NCBI GenBank assembly: GCA_039193455.1
Contig: JBCCWO010000001.1
Span: 62,001-126,000, forward strand
Length of the DNA: 64,000 nucleotides
Direction: 5' to 3'
Source of the DNA: JBCBGF01 sp039193455
GTDB taxonomy: Bacteria; Pseudomonadota; Alphaproteobacteria; Rhodobacterales; Rhodobacteraceae
The position numbers were made by a program, and so were the translations under genes. The notes under the pieces were generated by a model. That model was not told where the DNA came from. It saw only the letters and a list, made by a program, of their open reading frames with translations, and made no database searches. This document shows, piece by piece, positions 35,434 to 43,493 of the stretch (the stretch's first letter is position 1; every line of letters begins with the position of its first letter).

Positions 35434-35793
35434 ATGACCAAATCCGAAGACGACCAGACGTCCGACCGTTTGGAAGAGGCAATTGTTCTGCTGACCAAAC
35501 TCAACGCGCCCAAGCCCAAGTCGTTCTGGGACAAGCTGCCCGTTGCGCCGTTGCGCGATGCCGTCCCGTTGATCGATCAGATCGCGCGCGAGGGCAACAA
35601 GTTCCTGATGCAGGAAAAGATGCTTCAGGTGCGGCTGTTGAACGAGGGCTGGCTGGGCGAACCCTGCGACGCGCTGATGCCGATGGCCGACGCTTTGGCC
35701 GAGCTGCGTGCCTTTAACGCCGCTGCGGGATCGGCCGAGGATGCGTATCTGTCGGAAATGACGGTGGCGGCCACGCGGGCGCAGTGCCAATAG
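35434..35793 (+). CDS. Hypothetical protein, 119 aa
   Basis: A 119-residue soluble, helical protein (SDRLEEAIVLLTKLNAPK, PLIDQIAREGNKFLMQEKML, MADALAELRAFNAAAG) with codon use like its neighbours. It begins 52 bp after trpB and is followed by alternative hairpins. I recognise no domain. No signal peptide or TM segment is present. Confidence 0.65.
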   Translation: MTKSEDDQTSDRLEEAIVLLTKLNAPKPKSFWDKLPVAPLRDAVPLIDQIAREGNKFLMQEKMLQVRLLNEGWLGEPCDALMPMADALAELRAFNAAAGSAEDAYLSEMTVAATRAQCQ

Positions 35794-35796
35794 CGC

Positions 35797-35850
35797 CCTA
35801 AACCCGAGTTTAGGCGGCTCATCCGGGGGTTTATATCCCCCGGCCTAAAC
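35797..35850 (+). promoter_or_regulatory. Mutually exclusive hairpins (possible terminator or attenuator)
   Basis: CCTAAA occurs at 35797-35802 and 35844-35849, and TTTAGG at 35809-35814 can pair with either. Inside the larger structure CCGGGGG (35823-35829) pairs with CCCCCGG (35837-35843) around TTTATAT. So either a small upstream hairpin or a larger two-stem hairpin can form. It follows the 119-aa gene and lies ~90 bp before the poly-Asp gene. No T tract follows, so simple termination is uncertain. Confidence 0.5.
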
Positions 35851-35942
35851 CCCTGTGCAATGTCCCAAGACGGTTTTGTCCGGCAGATCCGGGGCGATCC
35901 CGGCGATTGGCGTCGGGGCGTTTTCAGATAAGGACCACAGCG

Positions 35943-36473
35943 ATGACCAAACGTAACTACGCCGCCCTGCTTGTTTCCACCGCGCTTGTCGCGAGCCCTG
36001 CCGCCGCGCTCGATCTGACCGACCAGGAGGTGGGCCGCATCGTGTCCGAGGCGCGCAGCGAGCTGGCCAAGCTTGGCTATAGCGAGCGCCAGTTTGACGA
36101 GGAATTCCGGATCTCGATCCGCTCGGACGAGGTGGAGCTTGAGGGCGAAGGCGATGGGATCGACCTGGACCTGACCTTTGAGCTGCGCGGCGGCGCGTTG
36201 GGCGATCTGATCGAGGGCTATGCCGAGATCGATGAAGACGACCGCGACATCGAGCGCACCTTTGTCGATGGTGGGTGGGTCGAGTACGACGATGACGACG
36301 ATGATGACGAAGACTATGACGAGTACGACGACGAGGCCTATGACGATGACGAGGGCTATGACGACGATGACGATGATGACGACGACGATGATGATGACGA
36401 TGATTACGACGACGATCATGACGAAGATGACGACGACGATGACGATGATGACGACGAAGACGATGACGATTGA
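35943..36473 (+). CDS. Exported protein with ~60-residue poly-aspartate tail
   Basis: A 176-residue protein. Residues 1-23 are a signal peptide (YAALLVSTALVASPAAALD). Residues ~24-113 form a small domain (LTDQEVGRIVSEARSELAKLGYSERQFDE, then beta-rich ISIRSDEVELEGEG). Residues ~114-176 are nearly all Asp with a few Tyr, Glu, His and Gly. The Asp codons mix GAC and GAT. The ATG at 35943 opens the signal. A second poly-Asp protein and a membrane LuxR-type regulator follow in the same direction. The tail should be strongly anionic in the periplasm and could bind Ca2+ or basic partners. No named family is recognised. Confidence 0.82.
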   Translation: MTKRNYAALLVSTALVASPAAALDLTDQEVGRIVSEARSELAKLGYSERQFDEEFRISIRSDEVELEGEGDGIDLDLTFELRGGALGDLIEGYAEIDEDDRDIERTFVDGGWVEYDDDDDDDEDYDEYDDEAYDDDEGYDDDDDDDDDDDDDDDYDDDHDEDDDDDDDDDDEDDDD

Positions 36474-36565
36474 TCCGGTGCGCGGCGGATGCCGCGTCTG
36501 AGCCCTGTCCAACCCTTTGCCCATGCGCCTTTGGCGCGTGGGCCCCAGTGTGTGTAAGAACCGAT

Positions 36566-37042
36566 ATGCTGCGTGCCCTTGTCCTGACCCTTGCCCTTTT
36601 GCTGGCCGCTGTGCCGGCCCAGGCGCAGATCCCGCCCGTGGCCGAGACCGTGATCGGCCAGTTGCGCGCGCAAGGCTATGAGCAGATCGAGATCACGCGC
36701 ACCTTCCTGGGCCGGTTGCGGATCGAGGCCCAGGGGCCGGACGGCACGCGTGAGATCGTGCTGAACCCGCGGACCGGCCTGATCCTGCGCGACACGCTTT
36801 ATTTTGACGACCCCGATGAGGACGACGACGAGGACGGCCTCTTTGGGCCGTCGTCCGGGGGCGGTGGCGCAGAAAGCGGTCGTGGCCAGGAAGAGGACGA
36901 CGGCAACCGCGACGACGATGATAACGAGGACCACGGCGACGACGACGATGACGATGATGATGACGACGCGGAGGATGACGACGACGGCGACGACGATGAT
37001 GATGACGATGATGATGAGGACGACGACGGTGATGACGACTGA
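36566..37042 (+). CDS. Exported PepSY-like protein with acidic Asp-rich tail
   Basis: A 158-residue protein: signal peptide at residues 1-20 (LVLTLALLLAAVPAQAQ), then a PepSY-like domain (VIGQLRAQGYEQIEITRTFLG, EAQGPDGTREIVLNPRTG) to about residue 78, a Gly-Ser-rich linker, and an Asp-rich tail of roughly 45 residues. PepSY domains are small periplasmic modules thought to regulate or bind peptidases, and are often seen next to two-component systems. The start ATG 36566 precedes a clean signal. It lies between the poly-Asp gene and the LuxR-type gene; together they look like one unit. Confidence 0.82.
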   Translation: MLRALVLTLALLLAAVPAQAQIPPVAETVIGQLRAQGYEQIEITRTFLGRLRIEAQGPDGTREIVLNPRTGLILRDTLYFDDPDEDDDEDGLFGPSSGGGGAESGRGQEEDDGNRDDDDNEDHGDDDDDDDDDDAEDDDDGDDDDDDDDDEDDDGDDD

Positions 37043-37088
37043 TCCCGCGCGCTGTCCAAGGCCCTGATCCAGGTGGGGGGCGTCAGCG

Positions 37089-37574
37089 GTGAATAACCGT
37101 TACCTCATTGCCGTGGTGCTGGGCGTTCAGGTGCTGTGCGCGGTGTTTTTTGCCTCGCAAATCCTTGCGGCGATTGTGGACCTGCCTTTCGGTCCCATCG
37201 ACTGGGCGCTTTATGAACTGATCGAGATCGGGGCGGCCGTGGGCTTGCTGATCGGGATCATCATGGGCGCCATCGTGTTGCGGTCGGCCTGGGCGCGGAC
37301 CGCGCGGGCCGAATCCGCGCTGCGGCTGGCCTCGGGCGCGTTCATGGAGGTGCTTGAGGAACGCTTTGCCGAGTGGGGCCTGACCCCGGCCGAGCGCGAT
37401 GTGGCCCTGTTTGCGATCAAGGGGATGTCCACGGCCGAGATTGCGGCGCTGCGCGAGACCAGCGAGGGCACGGTGAAGGCGCAGACGAACGCGATCTACC
37501 GCAAGGCGGGGGTCAGCGGGCGCCCGCAGCTTTTGAGCCTGTTCATCGATGATCTGATGGCGGACGGGTCCTAG
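37089..37574 (+). CDS. Membrane-anchored LuxR-type HTH regulator
   Basis: A 161-residue protein with two N-terminal TM helices (about residues 5-30 and 38-66), a short cytoplasmic linker and a C-terminal GerE/LuxR HTH (LTPAERDVALFAIKGMSTAEIA, then TVKAQTNAIYRKAGV). Binding of DNA by a membrane-tethered HTH suggests signal reception at the membrane or in the periplasm. Start is a GTG at 37089. It directly follows two exported Asp-rich proteins, which may be its sensors or targets. The 3' end overlaps the convergent DUF2237 gene by 4 nt. Confidence 0.88.
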   Translation: MNNRYLIAVVLGVQVLCAVFFASQILAAIVDLPFGPIDWALYELIEIGAAVGLLIGIIMGAIVLRSAWARTARAESALRLASGAFMEVLEERFAEWGLTPAERDVALFAIKGMSTAEIAALRETSEGTVKAQTNAIYRKAGVSGRPQLLSLFIDDLMADGS

Positions 37575-37957
37575 GCGCTGGCGTCGTCTTCCAACGCATG
37601 CGCTTCGAGCATCTCCAGCGGCACAATTTCCAGGGCGCGCTGGTGGGTGGCGGACAGGCGCACCTTGGGGCCGGCGCCTTCCTCGGCGGCTTGCCGGAAC
37701 CGGCTGGCGCACAGACACCACTGATCGCCGGGGTTGAGCCCCGCAAAACGAAACTCGGGCCGCGGTGTCGAGAGGTCGTTGCCGACGTATTTCGAGAAGG
37801 CCAGAAACTCGGCCGTCATGATCGCGCAGACCGTGTGGCTGCCATGATCCTGATCGCAGGTGTTGCAGGCCCCGTCGCGGAAAAAGCCGGTCACGGGATC
37901 GGTTGAACAGCTCTCTAATGGGGCGCCCAGCACGTTGATCGAGGCATCGGGTGTCAT
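37571..37957 (-). CDS. DUF2237 family protein
   Basis: A 128-residue DUF2237 protein, recognised by NVLGAPLESCSTDPVTGFFRDG, CNTCDQDHGSHTVC, and GDQWCLCASRF. Multiple conserved Cys and His suggest metal binding, but the function of the family is unknown. It starts 4 nt downstream of the DUF2332 gene's stop codon and is probably in one operon with it and pth. Confidence 0.93.
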   Translation of the reverse strand: MTPDASINVLGAPLESCSTDPVTGFFRDGACNTCDQDHGSHTVCAIMTAEFLAFSKYVGNDLSTPRPEFRFAGLNPGDQWCLCASRFRQAAEEGAGPKVRLSATHQRALEIVPLEMLEAHALEDDASA

Positions 37958-37961
37958 GGCG

Positions 37962-38999
37962 TCACCTTTGGGTCAGTTGCGTTTGCATCCACGTAATCCA
38001 GCGCCCGTGATAGTCCACTTGCGCCAGATGGGTGCGCGCCCCGCCCGGCCAGAGCTGGATGTGGAGCGCGGCAGAGCGGCCATCGGCCTCCATCGCGATG
38101 CGGGCGAGCGGGGCGGCGTCGGTGGCTGCGGCGCCCGCCTTGGCAATGGCGGCGTCCCCGGCGCGTTGGCCTTCTGGGCTGAGATATTGCCAGGCGATGG
38201 TGTGAAACAGCACGCGCAGGGATCCGGGGACCGGCGCAAGAGCGCTTTCCAGCCAGTCCACGGCATCACCCCGGGCCAGCGTGGCCGGATGCGCCGCGGC
38301 GGTGGCAATCGCCGCCTCGGTGCGGGCGATCCGGTCGGCCTGATCGGGCCAGAGATAGCCAAAGAGCCGTGCTGCATCGCGGGCGGGGTCCAGCGGGTTG
38401 AGATCCACCCCATCGCGGGCGACGACCGTCAGAGGCGCAGGGGCGGGGGCGGGCCCGTCCCAGTCGGGGGTCAGCACCACCTGCGCCTCGGCGGGCCCAT
38501 AGACCGTCGCTCCCGCGTGCAGTCGAAACTGGTCGGCGCGCAGGTTCAGACCGGCAGAGGCGCCCACCTCGGACAAGTGGATCGGCAGGCCCACCTTGGC
38601 CGCGAGGACATGCAGCGCGGGGATGATCGCGACACTGCGCCGGACCTCGTTGGTTTGCGGCGGGCTGGCCATCAGTGCGATGATCTGATCCGCCTCGGTT
38701 TCAAGAACCGACACGATCGCGGCCCAGAAGGTGTCGTCATCGGAGGCGTGCGGGGGATAGACCTCGGCCAAAACCCGGTTGCCGCCGCGCTTGAGCATGT
38801 GCAACGCCCCGGCAAGGCGCAGCGGAACAGAATCCGCATTGGGCGAGGGGTCGCCTTGCCAGCCAAAGATGTGGTCGGCCACCTCGCCGCCCGGCGTCAG
38901 CCGCTCCCCACACAGGCGCATCAGCCGTTCCATGAAGGGCGAGCCGAGTTTGCCGCAGCTTTTTGACTGCTGCAGAAAGGTTTTGGCAATCTCGCTCAC
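37962..38999 (-). CDS. DUF2332 family protein
   Basis: A 345-residue DUF2332 protein (SPFMERLMRLCGERL, EVGASAGLNLRADQF, VLFHTIAWQYLSPEGQ). The EVGASAGLN segment resembles a Rossmann-type nucleotide-binding loop and the family may be methyltransferase-like; no reaction is known. Start at 38999 overlaps the pth stop by 4 nt. Confidence 0.92.
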   Translation of the reverse strand: MSEIAKTFLQQSKSCGKLGSPFMERLMRLCGERLTPGGEVADHIFGWQGDPSPNADSVPLRLAGALHMLKRGGNRVLAEVYPPHASDDDTFWAAIVSVLETEADQIIALMASPPQTNEVRRSVAIIPALHVLAAKVGLPIHLSEVGASAGLNLRADQFRLHAGATVYGPAEAQVVLTPDWDGPAPAPAPLTVVARDGVDLNPLDPARDAARLFGYLWPDQADRIARTEAAIATAAAHPATLARGDAVDWLESALAPVPGSLRVLFHTIAWQYLSPEGQRAGDAAIAKAGAAATDAAPLARIAMEADGRSAALHIQLWPGGARTHLAQVDYHGRWITWMQTQLTQR

Positions 39000-39679
39000 C
39001 GGAACCGGTCAACCAGCTTTTGCAGGGGATTGCGCGTGTCGGGCGCGTCTTGGGGCGGCTCTGCGGGGGGTGCGGGTTTTGGGGTCGCATCCGCGGTCTT
39101 GGACGAGCGTGGGGGGGCGACGCGCAGGGCGACGGCGTTCATGAACCGGCCCTTGTCCCCGTCCGCCAGCGCCGGGGCCCCATCCCCGATCCCGCGCAAC
39201 AGGTCATCGAGCCAGCCCTGATCCGCTTTGGCAAAATCGCGCAGCACATAGCCCGGCACCGCATCCTTGTGACCGGGATGGCCGACACCGATGCGGACCC
39301 GTCGATAGGCCTCGCCGATATGGGCGTGGAGCGAGCGCAGCCCATTGTGCCCGGCATGCCCGCCGCCGTCTTTGACGCGCAGCTTGCCGGGGGCGAGATC
39401 AATTTCGTCGTGAAAGACGACGACCTCGGCGGGGGTGAGCTTGAAGAACCGCATCGCTTCGCCGACTGACTGGCCGGAGAGGTTCATGAAGGTTTCGGGT
39501 TTCAGCAGGATTACCTTGTCGCTGCCCAGCCGCCCTTCGGCCATCTGGCCCTGAAACTTCGCGCGCCAGGGGCCAAAGCCATGGTCGCCTGCGATCTGGT
39601 CAAGCGCCATGAACCCGACATTGTGCCGGTTCTGCGCATATTTGGTGCCGGGATTGCCCAGTCCCACGAAAAGCAGCAT
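38996..39679 (-). CDS. pth: Peptidyl-tRNA hydrolase
   Basis: A 227-residue Pth, which recycles peptidyl-tRNA released by stalled ribosomes. The start is MLLFVGLGNPGTKYAQN at 39679, where family similarity begins. Visible are the catalytic His in NRHNVGF, VILLKPETFMNLSG, and GHNGLRS. The last ~40 residues are a Pro/Ala-rich extension not needed for catalysis and typical of alphaproteobacterial Pth. Its stop overlaps the DUF2332 start. Confidence 0.96.
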   Translation of the reverse strand: MLLFVGLGNPGTKYAQNRHNVGFMALDQIAGDHGFGPWRAKFQGQMAEGRLGSDKVILLKPETFMNLSGQSVGEAMRFFKLTPAEVVVFHDEIDLAPGKLRVKDGGGHAGHNGLRSLHAHIGEAYRRVRIGVGHPGHKDAVPGYVLRDFAKADQGWLDDLLRGIGDGAPALADGDKGRFMNAVALRVAPPRSSKTADATPKPAPPAEPPQDAPDTRNPLQKLVDRFR

Positions 39680-39827
39680 GCGGAGTAGACCCTGTGAATG
39701 CGCGGCTGTGATGGCACACAACGCCCCGGTTTTTCCAGTGTTTGGCGCGATCCGGGGGGCGGGGGTGTCAAATAACCCAAAATGACCTTACATGCCAGGG
39801 CGGGGGCGGTCACGGTAGGGCCCGCTG

Positions 39828-40976
39828 ATGGACAGACGCACATTCAACCTTGGCCTGGGCAGCGCAGCTGCTGCGCTGAGCGTTCCGGCCCCGGCGCGGG
39901 CACAATCCTATACCGGTCCGAACGTCATCCTGGTGCGCTTTGGCGGTGGCGTGCGCCGCGCGGAAACCATCGGGGAGGCAACGACTTATGCGCCCTATCT
40001 GAGGCACGTTCTGGCCAAACGCGGCGTCTTTATCCCCGACATGCGGATCGCGCAGCTGGACGGTGTGGATACAAGCCATGCCGAGGGCACGCTGAACCTG
40101 CTGACCGGTCGGTATCTGGCCTATCGCGATGCGGGCTCGAAATTCCTGCAGGATCGGCTGGAGCCCACCGAGCCGACGCTGTTTGAGTACCTGCGCGAGG
40201 CCTTCGATCTGCCGTCGCATCAGGCGCTGTTGATCAATGGCGAGGATCGCCCGCAGGAAGAGTTTTTCACCTACGGCGTCAATGAGCATTACGGGATCGC
40301 GTACCGGTCCGAGATGCTGAGCCTGCACCGCTTCAAGCTTTACAAAACCGCCGCCATCCTTGCCGAAGGGGCGGTGCGTGAGGAGGCGCTGGCGGCCGCG
40401 CGCGAGGAATATAGCGCGCTTATGGCCGCCGACCCCCGCGCGATCACGCCGGACCAATCCCCTGAAGTCACAGGGTTTTGGGAGCGGTGGCGGGCGCATT
40501 ACGGCGATGACGGCTTTCGCAATCCGCGCGGTGATCGCTTGCTGACCGCGCTGGCCACCCGCGCGATGAAAGAGCTGCGACCGCGCCTGATGATGGTGAA
40601 CTACCAGGACCCCGACTATGTGCACTGGGGCAATCCAAGCCACTATACCCGCGCGATCCAGGTGATCGACGAGGGGCTGCAGCGGCTGGTCGAGACGGTC
40701 GAGGCCGACCCGTTTTACCGCGACAATACGGTCTTCGTGATCTCGCCCGATTGCGGGCGCGACGACAATCCGCTGATGGGCGTGCCGTTCCAACACCATT
40801 TCAATTCACGTTCCGCGCATGAGACCTGGGCGGTGCTGTTCGGGCCCGGGATCGCGCGTGGCAAGCTGTTGGATAAACCTGTGGACCAATCTGCGGTTGC
40901 ACCCACGATTGCGGCGCTGATGGGCTTTCGGGCGCGCGCGGCCGAGGGCGACGTGTTGTCGGAGATCCTGACATGA
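39828..40976 (+). CDS. Tat-exported alkaline-phosphatase-fold (sulfatase-like) protein
   Basis: A 382-residue protein with a twin-arginine signal (MDRRTFNLGLGSAAAALSV). The body resembles the alkaline phosphatase/sulfatase superfamily: NVILVRFGGGVRRAET at the start, LNLLTGRYLAY, then MMVNYQDPDYVHWG and VFVISPDCGRDDN. The usual N-terminal metal-binding DD of sulfatases is replaced by FGGG, while the later Asp and His ligands are kept. It may have altered metal chemistry or be non-catalytic. It overlaps the following membrane-protein gene by 4 nt. Confidence 0.8.
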   Translation: MDRRTFNLGLGSAAAALSVPAPARAQSYTGPNVILVRFGGGVRRAETIGEATTYAPYLRHVLAKRGVFIPDMRIAQLDGVDTSHAEGTLNLLTGRYLAYRDAGSKFLQDRLEPTEPTLFEYLREAFDLPSHQALLINGEDRPQEEFFTYGVNEHYGIAYRSEMLSLHRFKLYKTAAILAEGAVREEALAAAREEYSALMAADPRAITPDQSPEVTGFWERWRAHYGDDGFRNPRGDRLLTALATRAMKELRPRLMMVNYQDPDYVHWGNPSHYTRAIQVIDEGLQRLVETVEADPFYRDNTVFVISPDCGRDDNPLMGVPFQHHFNSRSAHETWAVLFGPGIARGKLLDKPVDQSAVAPTIAALMGFRARAAEGDVLSEILT

Positions 40977-41896
40977 GCACCGCCACCGCACGAGGCGGGG
41001 TTCTGGCGCTGCCGGGGCGGTTGCTTGGGCTGATCCGGGATATGGTGGTGGGCACGCTCTTATGCCTGACGCCGGTGACGTCGGTCATCGCGCTGGGGTG
41101 GCTGACGCGGGTGATGGCGGCCACGATCGCGCGGCGCACCGGCGGGGCAGGGGCATCCGTGGGCTGGCTGCTGGGCCCGGGCGGGCAGGGGGCTGTGACC
41201 CGCCTGCTGGGCGGGCTTGGGGCGAACATCCGCGCCGGTGTCCTGACCCTGGCGGGGCTGGCGTTGTTGACGCTGCCCTTCACCGTGGCGTGGCTGGGGG
41301 CTTGGTGGGCGGGTTGGGAGAATTCGTTCAACAAGGGGTATGAACAGGCTTCGGTCGGCCCGCTTGCGTGGGCTGCGGCGACGGCTGTGGCCCTGCCGGT
41401 TTTGGCGCATCTGCCCTTTGCGCTGGCGCATTGTGCCCATGAGGGGCGGTTTGGCGCGTTCTTTGAGGTGCGGCGCATCCGCCAGATCTTTGCCGCCGCC
41501 GGGTGGCGCGCGGTGTGGCTGGCGGTGTTGTCGGCGCTGGCGGTGGTGCCGTTCTTCGGGCTGCGGGGCCTGCCGGTGTTCGTCGAAGGATTTGTGCCCG
41601 GCTTTGCGACCATGAACCCCGAGGCGCAGGCGCAGGTGGCGCAGGGGTTTGACCTGCTGCGCGCGGCGCTGGCCTTTGGCATCTTGCTGTTCCTGCGCCA
41701 GCGGGCGGCGGTGATCTATGCCCGCGCGGTGGGCGCGACCCGGGCGCCGTCCAGGGCGGGCCGTGTGCTGTGGCTGATGCTGGCGATGCTGATCTGGCTC
41801 GCGCTGCCCGTGGCCATCGTCTTTGGGCAGTTTCTGAACTACGCTCCCGCCCTATGGCTGACCCATCCGCTGTTCCTGCTGCCCTGGGCGGGGTAG
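40973..41896 (+). CDS. Multi-pass membrane protein of unknown function
   Basis: A 307-residue integral membrane protein with about six TM helices (DMVVGTLLCLTPVTSVIALGWL, LTLAGLALLTLPFTVAWLG, AVWLAVLSALAVVPFFGL, LWLMLAMLIWLALPVAIVFG). It is coupled to the Tat-exported phosphatase-like gene through ATGA, so they probably act together at the membrane. It overlaps the NUDIX gene at its 3' end by 43 nt. I recognise no named family. Confidence 0.8.
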   Translation: MSTATARGGVLALPGRLLGLIRDMVVGTLLCLTPVTSVIALGWLTRVMAATIARRTGGAGASVGWLLGPGGQGAVTRLLGGLGANIRAGVLTLAGLALLTLPFTVAWLGAWWAGWENSFNKGYEQASVGPLAWAAATAVALPVLAHLPFALAHCAHEGRFGAFFEVRRIRQIFAAAGWRAVWLAVLSALAVVPFFGLRGLPVFVEGFVPGFATMNPEAQAQVAQGFDLLRAALAFGILLFLRQRAAVIYARAVGATRAPSRAGRVLWLMLAMLIWLALPVAIVFGQFLNYAPALWLTHPLFLLPWAG

Positions 41897-42324
41897 ACGC
41901 GCCCTTTGCCGGGGCGAAGGTGGCGCTGATCCACGGGGATCGGTTGGTCACCTATCTGCGCGATGACATTCCGACGATCCCCTACCCAGGGCGCTGGGAT
42001 CTGCCCGGCGGCGGGCGCGAAGGGGGCGAGACGTCGGAGGCGTGCGTGCTGCGCGAGACCTATGAGGAGTTTGGGCTGCGTATGGGGGCCGATCGGCTGA
42101 TCTGGAAGCGGCGCTATGTCAGCGCGACCGATCCCCGGGACGCGGCGTATTTCTTCGTCGCACCCGTGAGCGCGGATGAGATTGCGGGCGTGCGGTTCGG
42201 GGATGAGGGGCAGTATTGGCAGATGATGGGGTTTGCCGAGTTCCTGGACCATCCGCAGGCGGTCCCGGCGTTGCAGGCGCGGTTCGCGGCCTATCTGTCC
42301 GAGGGGCACGGGGCGTCTGCCTAG
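41854..42324 (+). CDS. NUDIX hydrolase
   Basis: A 156-residue NUDIX hydrolase with the complete box GREGGETSEACVLRETYEEFG (as G-x5-E-x7-RE-x2-EE-x-G, residues ~55-75), which hydrolyses a nucleoside diphosphate linked to another moiety. The start ATG 41854 is inside the end of the membrane-protein gene, with 43-nt overlap. The substrate cannot be read from the sequence. Confidence 0.9.
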   Translation: MADPSAVPAALGGVDAPFAGAKVALIHGDRLVTYLRDDIPTIPYPGRWDLPGGGREGGETSEACVLRETYEEFGLRMGADRLIWKRRYVSATDPRDAAYFFVAPVSADEIAGVRFGDEGQYWQMMGFAEFLDHPQAVPALQARFAAYLSEGHGASA

Positions 42325-42643
42325 CCGTTTCCGAAAATAGGGAAGGGAGGCCGTCGCGTTTGTGCGGTGACCCATCGTTCAAACAGCACTGGATGCCCTC
42401 TCCCCTTAAGAGAGACGGTTGGCTGCGGGGGTCTTTCCCGCTCACGCTCAAGTCTGGCAAATGGCGGCGCCGCCGGTGCGGTGGTCTGGTGTCGTATCGG
42501 GGGCTCTTCGTCCTGTCCCCCAACCTGGCCGGTATCGACTGGCCCTGTGAAGGGCGTAGTGACCGTCTGCGTTGGATCCGGGGAAGAGGTCTACGCCCCG
42601 GCAATGAAGGCCGCGTTAGGCCACCGTGCGGTGCCCCGAAATG
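42325..42643. other. Gene-free region of about 320 bp
   Basis: Between the NUDIX gene and the rplY terminator no coding sequence of credible composition was found. Some GC-rich inverted segments occur but no recognised RNA family. It may contain remnants or an unannotated small RNA. Confidence 0.4.
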
Positions 42644-42669
42644 CAAAACGGGGCCGCGTGGGCCCCGTT
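42644..42669 (-). terminator. Rho-independent terminator of rplY
   Basis: On the minus strand AACGGGGCC pairs with GGCCCCGTT (9-bp stem, 5-nt loop) and is followed by TTTTGC. It lies 26 nt past the rplY stop. Confidence 0.85.
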
Positions 42670-42694
42670 CCGTGTCACTGTCCCGAAGGGCGTT

Positions 42695-43345
42695 TTACGC
42701 CTCTTCACTCTCTTCCGCGGTGTCTTCGGCTTCTTCGGCCTCGCCACCCGCATCCTCACTCTCGCTCGACTTCAGACCCGACGGGGCCGAGATGTTGGCG
42801 ATCACAAAGTCACGGTCGATGGTGGGCTTGGCGCCCGATGGCAGGGTCACGCCCGAGATCGTGGCGGTATCGCCGATCTCCATGCCAGAGATATCGACCT
42901 CGACGCTTTCGGGGATATCGCCCGCGGTGACGATCAGCTCGACCTCGGGGCGCACCAGCGTCAGCACGCCGCCCTTGCGCAGGCCGGGGCAATCTTCTTC
43001 GCCGGCGATCTCGACCGGGATGAAGAGGTTGATCTTGGTGGTGCGTTTCAGGCGCATGAAATCGACATGCCGGGGCAGGTCTTTGACGACATCCCGCTGG
43101 ACGTTGCGGCAGATCACGCGCACGTCGTCATGGCCGTCGACCTTCATGTTGAAGAGCGTCGACAGGAAGCGGCCTTGCTTGAGGCGCTTGAACAGGACGT
43201 TGAAGGGGATGTCGATGGGCAACGGATCGGTGCCGCCGCCATATACGATGCCAGGTACGTTCCCATCTCTGCGGGATTGACGAGCGGCCCCCTTGCCTGT
43301 CCCCGTCCGTACCGTGGCGTGAAGATCTGGGATCTCACCAGCCAT
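42695..43345 (-). CDS. rplY: 50S ribosomal protein L25 (Ctc family)
   Basis: A 216-residue L25/general stress protein Ctc, binding 5S rRNA. The N-terminal L25 domain (RTGTGKGAARQSRRDGNVPGIVYGG) is followed by the TL5-like C-terminal domain (LTLVRPEVELIVTAGDIPES) and an acidic tail rich in Glu (GGEAEEAEDTAEESEEA). The ATG at 43345 lies 8 nt after GGAG. Acidic tails are usual in alphaproteobacterial L25. Confidence 0.95.
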   Translation of the reverse strand: MAGEIPDLHATVRTGTGKGAARQSRRDGNVPGIVYGGGTDPLPIDIPFNVLFKRLKQGRFLSTLFNMKVDGHDDVRVICRNVQRDVVKDLPRHVDFMRLKRTTKINLFIPVEIAGEEDCPGLRKGGVLTLVRPEVELIVTAGDIPESVEVDISGMEIGDTATISGVTLPSGAKPTIDRDFVIANISAPSGLKSSESEDAGGEAEEAEDTAEESEEA

Positions 43346-43493
43346 GGGTCTTCTCCAAATTGTAACGAAGGGCCGCCTCCAAGGGTGTCGGCCCGATGAA
43401 GCGGTGCAGATAGCGGGGATGCGGGGGACGGACAAGCCCCAATCGGGCGATTTCGCGCTTGTGCGCCCCCGGGTGCTCAGGCAATGGCCGGGC

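Noticed and set aside
35625..36524. A Val/Ile-rich reading frame on the minus strand opposite the first poly-Asp gene
   Set aside because: It is the reverse complement of the GAC/GAT repeat (GTC/ATC codons). The signal peptide and domain on the plus strand show which strand is coding.
36285..37042. The Asp-codon repeats as a CRISPR array
   Set aside because: The repeats are 3-bp units within reading frames and have no spacers or direct-repeat structure.
36799..37059. Ser-rich reading frame opposite the second poly-Asp gene
   Set aside because: It is the antisense of Asp codons and has no start signal or homology.
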